Shown here piece by piece: positions 16,981 through 25,400 of a stretch of 64,000 bases of DNA (the first letter of the stretch is position 1; each line of letters opens with the position of its first letter). Source of the DNA: CAWHNT01 sp963830775 (GTDB lineage Bacteria > Pseudomonadota > Alphaproteobacteria > Geminicoccales > Geminicoccaceae); NCBI GenBank assembly GCA_963830775.1, contig CAWHNT010000037.1, positions 1 through 64,000 of the forward strand. Direction: 5' to 3'. A program made the position numbers and the translations under genes. A model generated the notes under the pieces. It was not told where the DNA came from. It saw only the letters and a list, made by a program, of their open reading frames with translations, and ran no database searches.

Positions 16981-17668
16981 TCAGCTCCCCGGTCTCAGCA
17001 CGTAGCCCGAGCCGCGCGCGGTCAGGAGCCAGCGCGGCTGGCGGGGGTCGTCCTCGATCTTGCGCCGCAGGCGGGCCATCTGCACGTCGACGGCCCGGTC
17101 GGACCCGGCCACACCACCCCGCTCGCCGAGCTCGGCCCGGCTCACCGCCCGTCCCGGCCGGGCGGCCAGGACCTGGAGCAGGGCGATCTCGCCCGTGGTC
17201 AGGTGCACCACGTCGTCGTCCCGGCGCAGCTCGCCGTTGGCGCGGTTGAAGGCGAAGGGGCCGAAGCGGACGATCTCGTCGGCCTTGTTGGCCTGGGCCC
17301 GGCGCAGGATGGTGCCGACCCGCAGCAGCAGCTCGCGCGGCTCGAAGGGCTTGACGAGATAGTCGTCGGCACCGGCCTCGAGGCCGCTGATCCGGTCCTC
17401 GGGCTCGCCCCGGGCGGTGAGGAGGAGGATGGGCAGGTCGCTGTCCCGGCGCAGCTCGCCCGTGAAGTCGACACCGTTCTGGCCCGGCAGCATGACGTCG
17501 AGGACGATCAGGTCGAAGGCCAGCGCCTTGAGGCGCGCCTTGGCCTCCTCGGCATCGCCTGCCGACGGTGACGAGATAGCCGTTGTTGACGAGATAGCGC
17601 TGCAGCAGGTCGCGCAGGCGGGCGTCGTCGTCGACCACCAGGATGTGCGCGGCCGCAGCGTCGGTCAT
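16981..17668 (-). pseudogene. OmpR/PetR-type response regulator with a one-base frameshift
   Basis: The N-terminal receiver half starts at 17668 (MTDAAAAHILVVDDDARLRD) in one frame. The remainder (LIVLDVMLPGQNGVDF... through the winged-helix domain ending RGSGYVLRPGS) is in the next frame. A single extra base near 17562-17563 causes the shift: the expected VTVAGDAEEAK is read as VTVGRRCR. If it is removed, a full regulator of about 229 residues results, with Asp57 as phosphoacceptor and LVKPFEPREL. The start overlaps the MarR gene (ATGA), as in petP-petR. Both halves look under selection, so this may be a sequencing error or a very recent mutation. Confidence 0.85.
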
Positions 17669-18156
17669 CCGGCCCTGGCCCGCAGCACCGGCTCGCGCGC
17701 GACCGGTCGCCGGGGCCCGGTCACAAGCTCGTTGAGCACTTTCTGGAAGCCCTCGACCGCCGCGGCGTCGGCACTCTTGAACACGGCGCGCAGCCGCCGC
17801 CGCTGCGCCGCATTCACCCGCCGCACGATCTCGCCCGCCTCGGGCGTCACGACCAGCGGCCGCTTGCGCCGGTCGCCCGCGGCGGCCCCTTGCCCGACCA
17901 GGCCGCGCCTGCCGAGATCGCGCAGGTGCCGGGAGAGGGTCTGCTTGCTGATGCCCATGAGCGTGCAGAGCTCGATCAGGGTGATGCCGGGACGGCGCTG
18001 GATGCAGAACAGGAGCCGGTGGTCGAGCTCGTCGAGGCCCGCCTCGTCCAGGAGCGCTTCTGCCTCGGCCGCGAGCTGGCGGCCGGCGAGGAACAGCGAT
18101 TCCAGCCCGCGGTCGAGCTCCTCGTCACGCAGGAAGAGCGGGTTCGGTGCCGTCAT
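17665..18156 (-). CDS. MarR-family transcriptional regulator, PetP-like
   Basis: A 163-residue winged-helix regulator. The DNA-binding part is visible as ITLIELCTLMGISKQTLSRHLRDLGRRGLV followed by the wing GDRRKRPLVVT. A MarR-type protein immediately upstream of an OmpR-type response regulator, with overlapping ATGA, is the petP-petR arrangement described in Rhodobacter, where both are needed for cytochrome bc1 expression and growth; that role here is inferred from order and similarity. It leads the minus-strand operon that continues to dnaQ. Confidence 0.88.
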   Translation of the reverse strand: MTAPNPLFLRDEELDRGLESLFLAGRQLAAEAEALLDEAGLDELDHRLLFCIQRRPGITLIELCTLMGISKQTLSRHLRDLGRRGLVGQGAAAGDRRKRPLVVTPEAGEIVRRVNAAQRRRLRAVFKSADAAAVEGFQKVLNELVTGPRRPVAREPVLRARAG

Positions 18157-18280
18157 CCTTCAAGGCAGCCCCGGTTCGGGCCGGTAGCAAGGTTGGTCTC
18201 GCCCGACATCCACTTGCCTTCAAGCTAGCCCACGGCCCCGTTCGGCGCCATAGTGGGGCTTTGCCGGGAGGAGAGGCACG
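18157..18280. promoter_or_regulatory. Divergent intergenic region before petP-like gene
   Basis: This 124-base gap separates the minus-strand petP-petR-kinase operon from the plus-strand small gene. It should contain the operon promoter, but I see no clear -35/-10 pair or operator. Confidence 0.3.
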
Positions 18281-18466
18281 ATGCCAGTCAGGATGGCGAA
18301 GAACCAGGAACGTGCGGCCGCCGATGCGGAGCGGCTGGCGACGCTGAGGCGGGATGCACGCGGGAAGCCTGCGTCGCTGGCTGCCGATCCAGCCGCTGCA
18401 TGCGCCACGGCATCCGAGCCGGGTGCCGCCACAGCCGCGGGCGCGCGGCCGACCGCGACCGCCTAG
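18281..18466 (+). CDS. Possible small protein
   Basis: A 61-codon open frame (MPVRMAKNQERAAADAERLATLRRDARGK...) with a strong GGAGGAGAGG ribosome site 5 bases before the ATG. The first half is charged and helical; the second half is alanine/threonine-rich and low in complexity. No family is recognised. The 156 bases that follow, up to ilvE, contain a perfect 9-bp inverted repeat (CGGGCGTGC at 18485-18493, GCACGCCCG at 18512-18520) but no other gene. The ribosome site is the main reason to call it. Confidence 0.4.
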   Translation: MPVRMAKNQERAAADAERLATLRRDARGKPASLAADPAAACATASEPGAATAAGARPTATA

Positions 18467-18622
18467 CCCCGGTTTCGGGCTTCCCGGGCGTGCAGAGCCC
18501 GCAGCTCCACCGCACGCCCGTGTCGCGGGCCGGTTCGTTGACTTCCCCTCGGCGCGGGTGGTAGCGAGCCCACTTCGCAAAGGGCACCACCAGCACTCGC
18601 CTCGGGGGCGAAGGAAACTGCC

Positions 18623-19495
18623 ATGGCGCAGCTGATACCTTACGACGCGCGCGACGGATACATCTGGCTGGACGGCGAGATGGTCCCCTGGCGCGAGGCG
18701 AAGGTACACGTACTGACCCATGGCCTGCACTATGCGAGCAGCGTGTTCGAAGGCGAGCGCGCCTATGGCGGCCAGGTCTTCCACCTGCGCGAGCACAGCC
18801 AGCGCCTGATCGACAGCGGCCGCATCCTGGGCTTCGAGATCCCCTACACGGTCGAGGAGATCGACGCCGCCACCAACGAGGTGGTGGCCAAGAACGGGCT
18901 CAAGGACTGCTACGTCCGCCCCATCGCCTGGCGCGGGCCGGAGCAGATGGGCGTCTCCGCCCAGCACTCGAAGATCCACGTAGCGATCGCGAGCTGGGAC
19001 TGGGGGGCCTACTACTCCGACCTGCGGCTGACCCGGGCGATCTACGACCGGCCGTCACCCAAGACGGCACCGGTCCATGCCAAATGCGCCGGGCTCTACA
19101 TGATCTGCACGCTTTCCAAGCACGCGGCCGAGGCCAAGGGCTTTGGCGATGCGCTGATGCTCGACTATCGCGGCTACCTCGCCGAGACCACGGGCGCGAA
19201 CCTGTTCCTGGTGATCAACGGCGAGATCCACACCCCCACGCCGGACTGCTTCCTGAACGGGATCACCCGGCGGGCGGTGATCGGGCTGGCGGAAGCGCGC
19301 GGCTACAGCGTGCACGAGCGGCACATCATGCCCGACGAGCTGCGCGACGCGCAGGAGATCTTCGTCACCGGCACGGCGGCCGAGGTGACCCCGGTACGCG
19401 CGATCGACGAGCTGCACTACCAGGTGGGCCCCGTCACCTCGCAGCTCATGGAGGACTTCCGGGCCGCGACGCGGAAGGTGGCTGCACCTGCCTGA
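18623..19495 (+). CDS. ilvE: Branched-chain amino acid aminotransferase
   Basis: A PLP enzyme that performs the final transamination in leucine, isoleucine and valine synthesis and the first step in their breakdown. The 290-residue class IV aminotransferase contains HGLHYASSVFEGERAY. The PLP lysine is Lys154 in AKCAGLYM, then GYLAETTGANLFLV and FVTGTAAEVTPV follow, all diagnostic. Its 3' end overlaps the following LOG gene by 8 bases, suggesting a two-gene unit. The leader (18521-18622) has a GGTGGT/ACCACC inverted pair but no obvious leader peptide. Confidence 0.95.
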   Translation: MAQLIPYDARDGYIWLDGEMVPWREAKVHVLTHGLHYASSVFEGERAYGGQVFHLREHSQRLIDSGRILGFEIPYTVEEIDAATNEVVAKNGLKDCYVRPIAWRGPEQMGVSAQHSKIHVAIASWDWGAYYSDLRLTRAIYDRPSPKTAPVHAKCAGLYMICTLSKHAAEAKGFGDALMLDYRGYLAETTGANLFLVINGEIHTPTPDCFLNGITRRAVIGLAEARGYSVHERHIMPDELRDAQEIFVTGTAAEVTPVRAIDELHYQVGPVTSQLMEDFRAATRKVAAPA

Positions 19496-20063
19496 GCCCG
19501 GCCAGAGCATCGCCGTCTGCGTCTTCTGCGGCTCGCGCTACGGCCTGCGCCCCAGCTACCGTGAGGCTGCCACGGCCCTGGGCCGTGGCATCGCCCAGCG
19601 TGGCTGGCGCCTGGTCTATGGCGGCGGCGATGTCGGCCTCATGAGCACCGTCGCCGACGCCACGCTGGCGGGCGGCGGCCTGGTCCAGGGCGTGATCCCG
19701 CGCCGCCTGCTCGATCGCGAGGTCGGCAAGCGCGAGGTGGACAACCTCGTCGTCACCGGCACCATGGCCGAGCGCAAGGACCGCATGATCGCGGACTCGG
19801 ACGCCTTCGTGTCGCTGGCAGGCGGGCTCGGCACGCTGGACGAGCTGCTGGAGGTGATGACGCTCCGCCAGCTCGGCTATCTGGACAAGCCCATCCTCCT
19901 CGTCGACACCGACGGCTACTGGCAGCCCTTCATGCGGCTGGTCGAGCAGGTGGTGGGCGAGGGCTTCGCCGAGCGCGACAGCTTCGGGCTCGCTGAGCTG
20001 GCCCCGACCGCCGACGAGGCGCTTGAGCGGGTGGCAGCACTGGTGGCCGTTGGTACCCGCTAG
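19488..20063 (+). CDS. LOG-family nucleotide phosphoribohydrolase
   Basis: About 191 residues of the TIGR00730/LOG family, which cleaves nucleoside monophosphates at the N-glycosidic bond and in some bacteria releases cytokinins. The reading begins upstream of the first ATG (19641): VCVFCGSRYGLRPSY and VYGGGDVGLM are in frame and belong to the family. I place the start at a CTG at 19488, nine bases after GGAAGG; it has no in-frame ATG or GTG nearby. The catalytic PGGxGTxxE motif appears as AGGLGTLDE, with alanine replacing proline. Confidence 0.85.
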   Translation: MPEPGQSIAVCVFCGSRYGLRPSYREAATALGRGIAQRGWRLVYGGGDVGLMSTVADATLAGGGLVQGVIPRRLLDREVGKREVDNLVVTGTMAERKDRMIADSDAFVSLAGGLGTLDELLEVMTLRQLGYLDKPILLVDTDGYWQPFMRLVEQVVGEGFAERDSFGLAELAPTADEALERVAALVAVGTR

Positions 20064-20078
20064 TCGGAGTATCAGCGA

Positions 20079-20609
20079 TCAAGCTAGGGCATACGTCAGT
20101 CTAATCGTGTCCTCGCCGACGGGATCGGCGGAAACAAGGCGGAGCGGCGGCCGAGGGCCGGCAAAGAATGGCTTACCGTGACCGAGTACGACGGGGTGGA
20201 AGTAGAGTCGATACTCATCAATAAGACCAAGGTCGGTCAGGCTTCCTGCTAGGTCCGGTCCGGAAACTGCAATCTCGCCAACGAGCCGAGCCTTCAGGCC
20301 ACGTATCACTGCCTCGATGTCATCCGAAACAAGCGTGGCGTTGGGGCCGACTGACTTCAACGACCGCGACACAACCCACTTCGGTTGGCGCCGCCACACC
20401 GCCGCGAACTCGCATTGCTCCGCACTCCACTCAGGGCGGTCTTCGTCCCAATAGCGCATGATCTCGTACATGCGGCGACCGTACACACTGCCGGTCAGGT
20501 CGCGCACGTGCTCTATCCAGTGCCGAAAGAGGGCGGGGCCTGTCGGGATCTCCATGTGGTCGACATATCCGTCCAGGGACTGGTTCATCCCAAAAACGAA
20601 CTTCGCCAT
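20079..20609 (-). CDS. Dihydrofolate reductase-family (RibD-C-like) protein
   Basis: A 176-residue protein of the DHFR/RibD C-terminal fold, opening MAKFVFGMNQSLDGYVDH and ending with LIDEYRLYFHPVVLGHGKPFF, typical of the YyaP/YwjB-like group. These bind NADPH but their substrates are largely unknown; true folate reduction is unlikely. Base composition is less GC-rich than its neighbours, which hints at later acquisition. It converges on the LOG gene and lies downstream of secB on the same strand. Confidence 0.85.
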   Translation of the reverse strand: MAKFVFGMNQSLDGYVDHMEIPTGPALFRHWIEHVRDLTGSVYGRRMYEIMRYWDEDRPEWSAEQCEFAAVWRRQPKWVVSRSLKSVGPNATLVSDDIEAVIRGLKARLVGEIAVSGPDLAGSLTDLGLIDEYRLYFHPVVLGHGKPFFAGPRPPLRLVSADPVGEDTIRLTYALA

Positions 20610-20673
20610 GCTCAAATCCTCGAAGACCCAAGCCGCCAAATTAGGACACTACACGTCAACGCTGAACGATGTC

Positions 20674-21174
20674 TTACGCCTCCGCCGTCCCTTCGGCCGC
20701 GCCTTCCGCCTGCTGCTGCAGTCGGCGACGGTAGAGCGAGACGAAGTCGATGGGGTCGATCATCAGCGGCGGGAAGCCGCCGTCGCGGGTGGCGTCGGAG
20801 ACGATGCGGCGGGCGTAGGGGAAAATCAGCCGCGGGCACTCGATCAGGAGCAGCGGCTGGAGGCTGTCGGGGGGAATGTTGGCGAGGGTGAAGACCGCAC
20901 CGTAGGTGAGCTCGAGGACGAAGACCGGCGTGTCACCGGTCTTGGCGTTGGCGCTCAGCTCCAGCATCACCTCGTACTGCTCCTCGCCCAGCTGGCGCGC
21001 CTGGACGTCGACCTGGATCTGGATCTCGGGCCGGGCCTGGCCGGGCTGGAGGCCCAAAGGTGCCCGCGGGTTCTCGAACGAGAGGTCCTTCACATACTGG
21101 GTCAGGATGGAGAGGCGCGGGCCTGCAGCCTGGCTGTCGCCAGCGCTGCCGTTGCCGCTCGTGATGTCGGTCAT
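20674..21174 (-). CDS. secB: Protein-export chaperone SecB
   Basis: A 166-residue tetrameric chaperone that holds precursor proteins unfolded and passes them to SecA. LSILTQYVKDLSFENPRAP near the start, LIECPRLIFPYARRIVSDATRDGGFPP and the LMIDPIDFVSLY tail are nearly invariant in alphaproteobacterial SecB. The ATG at 21174 (MTDITSGNGS) is the natural start. It heads away from the histidine phosphatase gene on the same strand (22-base gap). Confidence 0.97.
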   Translation of the reverse strand: MTDITSGNGSAGDSQAAGPRLSILTQYVKDLSFENPRAPLGLQPGQARPEIQIQVDVQARQLGEEQYEVMLELSANAKTGDTPVFVLELTYGAVFTLANIPPDSLQPLLLIECPRLIFPYARRIVSDATRDGGFPPLMIDPIDFVSLYRRRLQQQAEGAAEGTAEA

Positions 21175-21196
21175 GGTCGAAAGCTCCCTTATGCAG

Positions 21197-21733
21197 CTAG
21201 GCGGGTACCGAGGTGTCGGCGAGGAGGACGCGGGCGGCATTGCCGACCTCGCGGCCGGTAAGGCCGCGGATGAAGCCCCAGTGGGTCACGATCAGGAGAG
21301 CATGGCGGTCCGGGCGGCGCTGCAGCCGCTCGCGGAAGCGCTCGCAGCGCCCGCGCAGGCTCTCCATGCTCTCGATGGCGCCGCCCCACCAGCAGGGATC
21401 GAGCCCGCCGAAGTCGAGCTCGGGCCAAGCCTTGGCCAGCAGCTCGGGCGGGCTGCCCTGGTCACAGGAGAAGGCGCAGCGCTCCCGCACCAGGGGCTCG
21501 ATCTCGATCGGCAGGCGCAGCACGTCCGCGATGATGCAGGCAGTCTGCAGCGCCCTCCGGTATGGGCTCACCAGGATACGCCGGAAGGGCTCGCCGCGCA
21601 GGTCCGCCGCCAGCGCCTCGGCCTGAACCTGCCCAGCCCGGGTCAACACCGGGTCGGGGATGCCGGCATCGATGCGGAAGCTGCCGAAATAGTGGTTCCA
21701 CTCGGACTCGGCATGGCGCACGAGAACCGTCAT
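21197..21733 (-). CDS. Histidine phosphatase family protein
   Basis: A 178-residue phosphoglycerate-mutase-like phosphatase. The catalytic LVRHAESEWN (RHA/G motif) is at residues 4-13, with the second-site histidine in LIVTHWGFIRGL. The substrate is not evident; the family includes sugar and nucleotide phosphatases. Its start overlaps the fxsA stop by 4 bases (ATGA), so they form one transcript that may extend to secB. Confidence 0.85.
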   Translation of the reverse strand: MTVLVRHAESEWNHYFGSFRIDAGIPDPVLTRAGQVQAEALAADLRGEPFRRILVSPYRRALQTACIIADVLRLPIEIEPLVRERCAFSCDQGSPPELLAKAWPELDFGGLDPCWWGGAIESMESLRGRCERFRERLQRRPDRHALLIVTHWGFIRGLTGREVGNAARVLLADTSVPA

Positions 21734-22215
21734 CGCGGGCGACGCTCGTCCTCGGGCCTGCGCACCGGCTCCACCTCCTCGTACTCACCCTCGATGACGT
21801 CCTGGCGCGGGCGACCCCCTGGCCGGAATCCGCCAGGACCGGTGCGCAGCTCGACCTCGCGGCCGCGGCGGGCCAGGGCCTTGTAGAGAAGCCGGCGGAA
21901 GGGAGGCAAGAGCAGCAGGCAGCCGACGATATCGCTAAGGAAACCCGGCAGCGCCATCATCACGCCGGCAGCCAGGATGCAGGCACCCTCGAAGAGATCC
22001 TCGACCGGCAGCCGGCCCTGCTGCAGGGCCGCGTGCGCGCGGGTGAGCGTCGCCAGGCCCTGGCGGCGGATCAGCATGGTGCCGACCACGCCGATCCCGA
22101 TCAGGAGCAGCACGGTGGGCAGGATGCCGATCGCGTCCGCCACGTTCACCATGAAGGCGATCTCGGCGGCCATGACGGCGATGAGGAAGATCAGGCCGGC
22201 TAGGGCCAGCGGCAT
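21730..22215 (-). CDS. fxsA: FxsA-family membrane protein
   Basis: A 161-residue integral membrane protein with hydrophobic segments at about 3-22, 27-46 and 78-105, and a charged C-terminal tail (VIEGEYEEVEPVRRPEDERRPR, read here only as acidic/basic). The segments ALAGLIFLIAVMAAEI and ALPGFLSDIVGCLLLLPPFR match FxsA, the protein named for suppressing F-exclusion of phage T7 in E. coli. Its cellular role is unclear. The start at 22215 faces the Tim44-like gene across a 130-base divergent promoter region. Confidence 0.88.
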   Translation of the reverse strand: MPLALAGLIFLIAVMAAEIAFMVNVADAIGILPTVLLLIGIGVVGTMLIRRQGLATLTRAHAALQQGRLPVEDLFEGACILAAGVMMALPGFLSDIVGCLLLLPPFRRLLYKALARRGREVELRTGPGGFRPGGRPRQDVIEGEYEEVEPVRRPEDERRPR

Positions 22216-22345
22216 CGGGAGCCCCCTGTTTGTTTTCCCGGTCCTGCCAATATATGATCGATCGTGCTGAGTGGCTTGCGCCGGAGTGAAGCGCACCGGC
22301 GGACCGATCGGCCCGCCGCGCGTACGCATCTCCAGACAGGGCTCC

Positions 22346-23035
22346 ATGTCCGACGGTTTCGCCTATTTAGACATTATCTTCTTTGCGATGGTGGCGGCAT
22401 TCATTGCCTTCCGCCTGCGCAACGTCCTGGGCCGGCGCACGGGCCATGAGCGGCGCCGCACGGACCGTGTCGGCCGACCAACGCCCGTGCGCAGCAACGA
22501 CACCGTGGTGCCGATGCCGGAGCGCCAGCCGTCGGCGCAGGCGGCGGCTGAGGAACCCGCCGCGGCGGACCTGGCCGATGGTCCCCTGAAAGCCGGCCTT
22601 ACCCAGGTGCGACTCGCCGATCCGAGCTTCGATCCCGAGGGCTTCGCCCAGGGTGCCCGCAGCGCCTTCGCCATGATCGTCGAGGCCTTTGCGAAGGGCG
22701 AGCGCGCGGCTCTGCGCCCGCTGCTCGCGGACGGGGTCTATGGCGAGTTCGCGCAGGCGATCGACGAGCGCGAGCAGCGCAAGCACGTGCTGACGACCGA
22801 GCTCGTGGCCCTGCGCACGGCCGAGATCACGGCGGCCTCCGTGCGGGGCACGCGAGCCCGGGTGACGGTCCGCTTCGTCAGCGACCAGATCAACGTCACC
22901 CGCGACGAGCAGGGCGAGGTGGTCGACGGCGACCCGAAGCGGATCGCCGAGGTCGCCGACCTGTGGACGTTCGAGCGCGACACCCGGTCGCGCGACCCGA
23001 ACTGGGAGCTGGTCGAGACCGGCATCGCAACCTAG
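22346..23035 (+). CDS. Tim44/TimA-like membrane-associated protein
   Basis: A 229-residue protein with one N-terminal membrane helix (GFAYLDIIFFAMVAAFIAFRL) and a C-terminal Tim44-like domain (about 105-229) holding GFAQGARSAFAMIVEAFAKGERAALRPLL and VADLWTFERDTRSRDPNWELVET. This family is found throughout alphaproteobacteria next to secB and mltA and is the bacterial relative of the mitochondrial import component Tim44; its bacterial function is not settled. The start at 22346 puts the helix at residues 3-24. Confidence 0.9.
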   Translation: MSDGFAYLDIIFFAMVAAFIAFRLRNVLGRRTGHERRRTDRVGRPTPVRSNDTVVPMPERQPSAQAAAEEPAAADLADGPLKAGLTQVRLADPSFDPEGFAQGARSAFAMIVEAFAKGERAALRPLLADGVYGEFAQAIDEREQRKHVLTTELVALRTAEITAASVRGTRARVTVRFVSDQINVTRDEQGEVVDGDPKRIAEVADLWTFERDTRSRDPNWELVETGIAT

Positions 23036-23059
23036 CGCCCGGCTCGGTCCCGCGGGTCG

Positions 23060-24250
23060 GTGGTGAAGCGGATGCGTGCTGCCGCGTGCCTCATGGTCGT
23101 GCTCGTGGCACTGACGCTGGCCAGCTGCAAGCGCAGGGAGGTCCCGCCGCCGGAGCCTGCGGCGACCCTCGAGAGCGTCACCTTCGCGTCCCTGCCGGGA
23201 TGGGCCGACGACGATCACGCGGCGGCACTCACGGCCTTCCTGCGCTCCTGCGGGCGGCTTGCCGCCCAGCCGGCCGAGCGCGCCATGGGCCGGGAGCCGT
23301 GGGCCGGGCGGATCGGGGACTGGCAGCCCGCCTGCGAGGCCGCAAAGGGCGCTGCGACGACGGCCAGGACCTTTCTGGAGCAGTGGTTCCAGCCGTTCCG
23401 GCTGACCGACCGTGGCAAGCCTGATGGCCTGTTCACAGGGTACTACGAGCCACTGCTCGACGGCTCGCTGACCTCGGACGCACGCTTCACGGTGCCTCTC
23501 TACAAACGCCCCGCCGACCTCGTGAGCGTCGATCTCGGCCAGTTCGATCCCGAGCTGCAGGGGCGGCGGATCGCCGGCAAGGTCGCCAGCGGCAAGCTGG
23601 TGCCCTACGCGCCACGGGCGGAGATCGTGCGCGGGGCATTGGCCGGGCAGGGACTGGAGCTGCTCTGGGTCGACGACCCGGTGGCGGCCTTCTTCCTCGA
23701 GATCCAGGGCTCGGGCCAGATTCGGCTCCCGGACGGCTCGACGCTGCGGGTGGGGTATGCCGATCAGAACGGCCAGCCCTATCGCGCCATCGGCAAGGAC
23801 CTGGTCGAGCTCGGCGCCCTGGAGCGCGGCAAGGTCTCGCTGCAGGCCATCCGGGCCTGGCTTGCGGCCCATCCCGATCGAGCACCCGAAATCCTCGACC
23901 GCAACCGCTCCTATGTCTTCTTCCGCTCCCTGCCGCAGCTTGCCCAGGCACCGGGGCCGCTGGGTGCACAGAACGTCCCGCTCACACCCGGCCGGTCGCT
24001 GGCCGTCGACCGCCGCTTCGTGCCACTGGGCGTTCCCCTGTGGCTCGACACCACGGCCCCGATGCCGGAAGGCGAGCGGCCCTTGCGCCGGCTGGTGATC
24101 GCCCAGGACACTGGCGGTGCCATCAAGGGTGTCGTCCGCGGCGACGTGTTCTGGGGTGCCGGTGCCGAGGCCGAGCACACGGCCGGCCACATGCAGAGCC
24201 GCGGCCGGCTGTACATCCTGCTGCCCCGCACGCTCACGCCCACGAGCTGA
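23060..24250 (+). CDS. mltA: Membrane-bound lytic murein transglycosylase A
   Basis: A peptidoglycan-cleaving lipoprotein of up to 396 residues. The lipobox LASC ends the signal peptide at Cys23, so it would be anchored to a membrane. The MltA domain shows FTGYYEPLLDGS, the double-psi barrel part FFLEIQGSGQIRLPDGS, and the 3D domain LVIAQDTGGAIKGVVRGDVFWG with the catalytic aspartates. GTG at 23060, GTG at 23063 or ATG at 23072 could each start; I take the longest. It is followed 5 bases later by the smr gene. Confidence 0.93.
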   Translation: MVKRMRAAACLMVVLVALTLASCKRREVPPPEPAATLESVTFASLPGWADDDHAAALTAFLRSCGRLAAQPAERAMGREPWAGRIGDWQPACEAAKGAATTARTFLEQWFQPFRLTDRGKPDGLFTGYYEPLLDGSLTSDARFTVPLYKRPADLVSVDLGQFDPELQGRRIAGKVASGKLVPYAPRAEIVRGALAGQGLELLWVDDPVAAFFLEIQGSGQIRLPDGSTLRVGYADQNGQPYRAIGKDLVELGALERGKVSLQAIRAWLAAHPDRAPEILDRNRSYVFFRSLPQLAQAPGPLGAQNVPLTPGRSLAVDRRFVPLGVPLWLDTTAPMPEGERPLRRLVIAQDTGGAIKGVVRGDVFWGAGAEAEHTAGHMQSRGRLYILLPRTLTPTS

Positions 24251-24255
24251 GGCCC

Positions 24256-24790
24256 GTGCCCCGCCCGCCGCGCCAACCCTCGCCCGAGGAGCTGGCCCTC
24301 TGGCACAGCCTGATGCGGGACGTGCGGCCGCTCCACGCCGGCCCGGCGCTGGTGGAGCTTCCACCTCCGCCGCTAACCGCGGTAGAGGCCACCTCCCGGG
24401 CACCGCAGCCAGCACGGCCTGCTCCCGCCCTCGCTCGCACGACGCAGCGGCTCGACCCGAGCCGCCCCGTCGATCTCGACCGCCGCTCCTGGCTGCGCCT
24501 CCGTCGCGGCATCTACCCGATCGATGCCCGGCTCGACCTGCACGGGCTCACCCAGGAGCAGGCCCACGCCCGCCTCGATGAGCTTCCTCGCCACCGCCCA
24601 GGTCCGCGGCAACCGCTGCGTCCTCGTCATCACCGGCCGCGGCCAGCGCCACGGCGGCACCCTGCGCACCATGACGCCCCGCTGGCTCGACGAGAGCAGC
24701 CTGCGCCCGCTGATCCTCGCCTATGCCCAAGCGCGGCTGGAGCATGGGGGCGATGGGGCGTTCTATGTGCTCCTGCGGCGGCGCGGATGA
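24256..24790 (+). pseudogene. Smr-domain protein with a frameshift
   Basis: The N-terminal half (from GTG at 24256: PRPPRQPSPEELALWHSLMRDVRPL... to IDARLDLHGLTQEQAHARLD) and the C-terminal half (FLATAQVRGNRCVLVITGRG... to VLLRRRG) are in different frames. They are separated at about 24577-24582 by one extra base. Removing it gives a standard 177-residue Smr protein with the LDLHG and GRG motifs of this predicted nuclease/RNA-binding domain. It sits after mltA exactly as in other alphaproteobacteria. Because both halves look conserved, a sequencing error is as likely as a real mutation. Confidence 0.8.
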
Positions 24791-25005
24791 GTGCTACAGA
24801 TCGCTCGGCGTAAGCCCGTTGGACGTGCGATCCTCGAGAGCATCTTGGGGCCGATCTCGTCCTCGTCATGAAAGGCGAACACGAAGTCAGGCCAGCCATC
24901 ACGCGTAGGCGTCCGATGCGAGCCGGACTGCCTCTTGAGACGCCAGCCGATGCGGAAAAGTGCCGCCAGCACGCGCCGCGCCTTCGTGGCAGGCCAGCGG
25001 CTCAT
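24763..25005 (-). CDS. hicA: HicA-family mRNA interferase toxin
   Basis: An 80-residue small basic protein with the HicA double-stranded-RNA-binding fold. VLAALFRIGWRLKRQSGSHR carries the key GSHR histidine at the expected place, followed by DFVFAFHDEDEIGPKMLSRIA. HicA toxins cleave mRNA and are held inactive by HicB. The C-terminal part after TGL is longer and arginine-rich compared with the usual ending, so the last residues may be drifted. It overlaps hicB by 4 bases and overlaps the 3' end of smr on the other strand. Confidence 0.8.
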   Translation of the reverse strand: MSRWPATKARRVLAALFRIGWRLKRQSGSHRTPTRDGWPDFVFAFHDEDEIGPKMLSRIARPTGLRRAICSTHPRRRRST

Positions 25006-25217
25006 GCTGCCTGGAACAGCCCCGCGATCTCCGGCACGTCTTCTCCGTGCTCCAGCCTCTCGGCAAGCACGCGCAGAGCCAGCGCCTCAGCCTTTGCGGC
25101 TGCCTCCTCCCGCGTGCTGCCGTAAGCCAACGCGCCGGGTACGACAGGCACCTCAGCCAGCCATCGCCCATCGTCCTCGCGCTCGGTCTCGACCGCCATG
25201 CTGGAAGGCTCGGCCAT
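25002..25217 (-). CDS. hicB: HicB-family antitoxin
   Basis: A 71-residue partner of HicA. The partial RNase-H-like fold is visible in VETEREDDGRWLAEVPVVPGALAYGSTREEAAAKAEALALRVLAERLE. There is no separate DNA-binding domain, as in the short HicB class, so autoregulation may be weak. Antitoxin-first order with an ATGA overlap gives the coupling expected of hicBA loci. Confidence 0.82.
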   Translation of the reverse strand: MAEPSSMAVETEREDDGRWLAEVPVVPGALAYGSTREEAAAKAEALALRVLAERLEHGEDVPEIAGLFQAA

Positions 25218-25400
25218 GTGTCACCGCTCCTCGATGCGCTCGTGGGACGAATAGCACCAGTGCGGGTGCGCCCGCGACTGCTGCCAGCATCCGGCGGCGG
25301 GTTGGCCTACCCCACCGCTTGCCAACCCACGCCCATGACAGCAAAGTCCGCCGCGGCAGTCGGGCTGGAATGGCCTGCGGAATTGATCAGGGAGACGGAG

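Noticed and set aside
17544..17668. A translational fusion of the response regulator start with the histidine kinase
   Set aside because: The long frame is an accident of the one-base shift; the kinase has its own start at 16975 and normal N-terminus.
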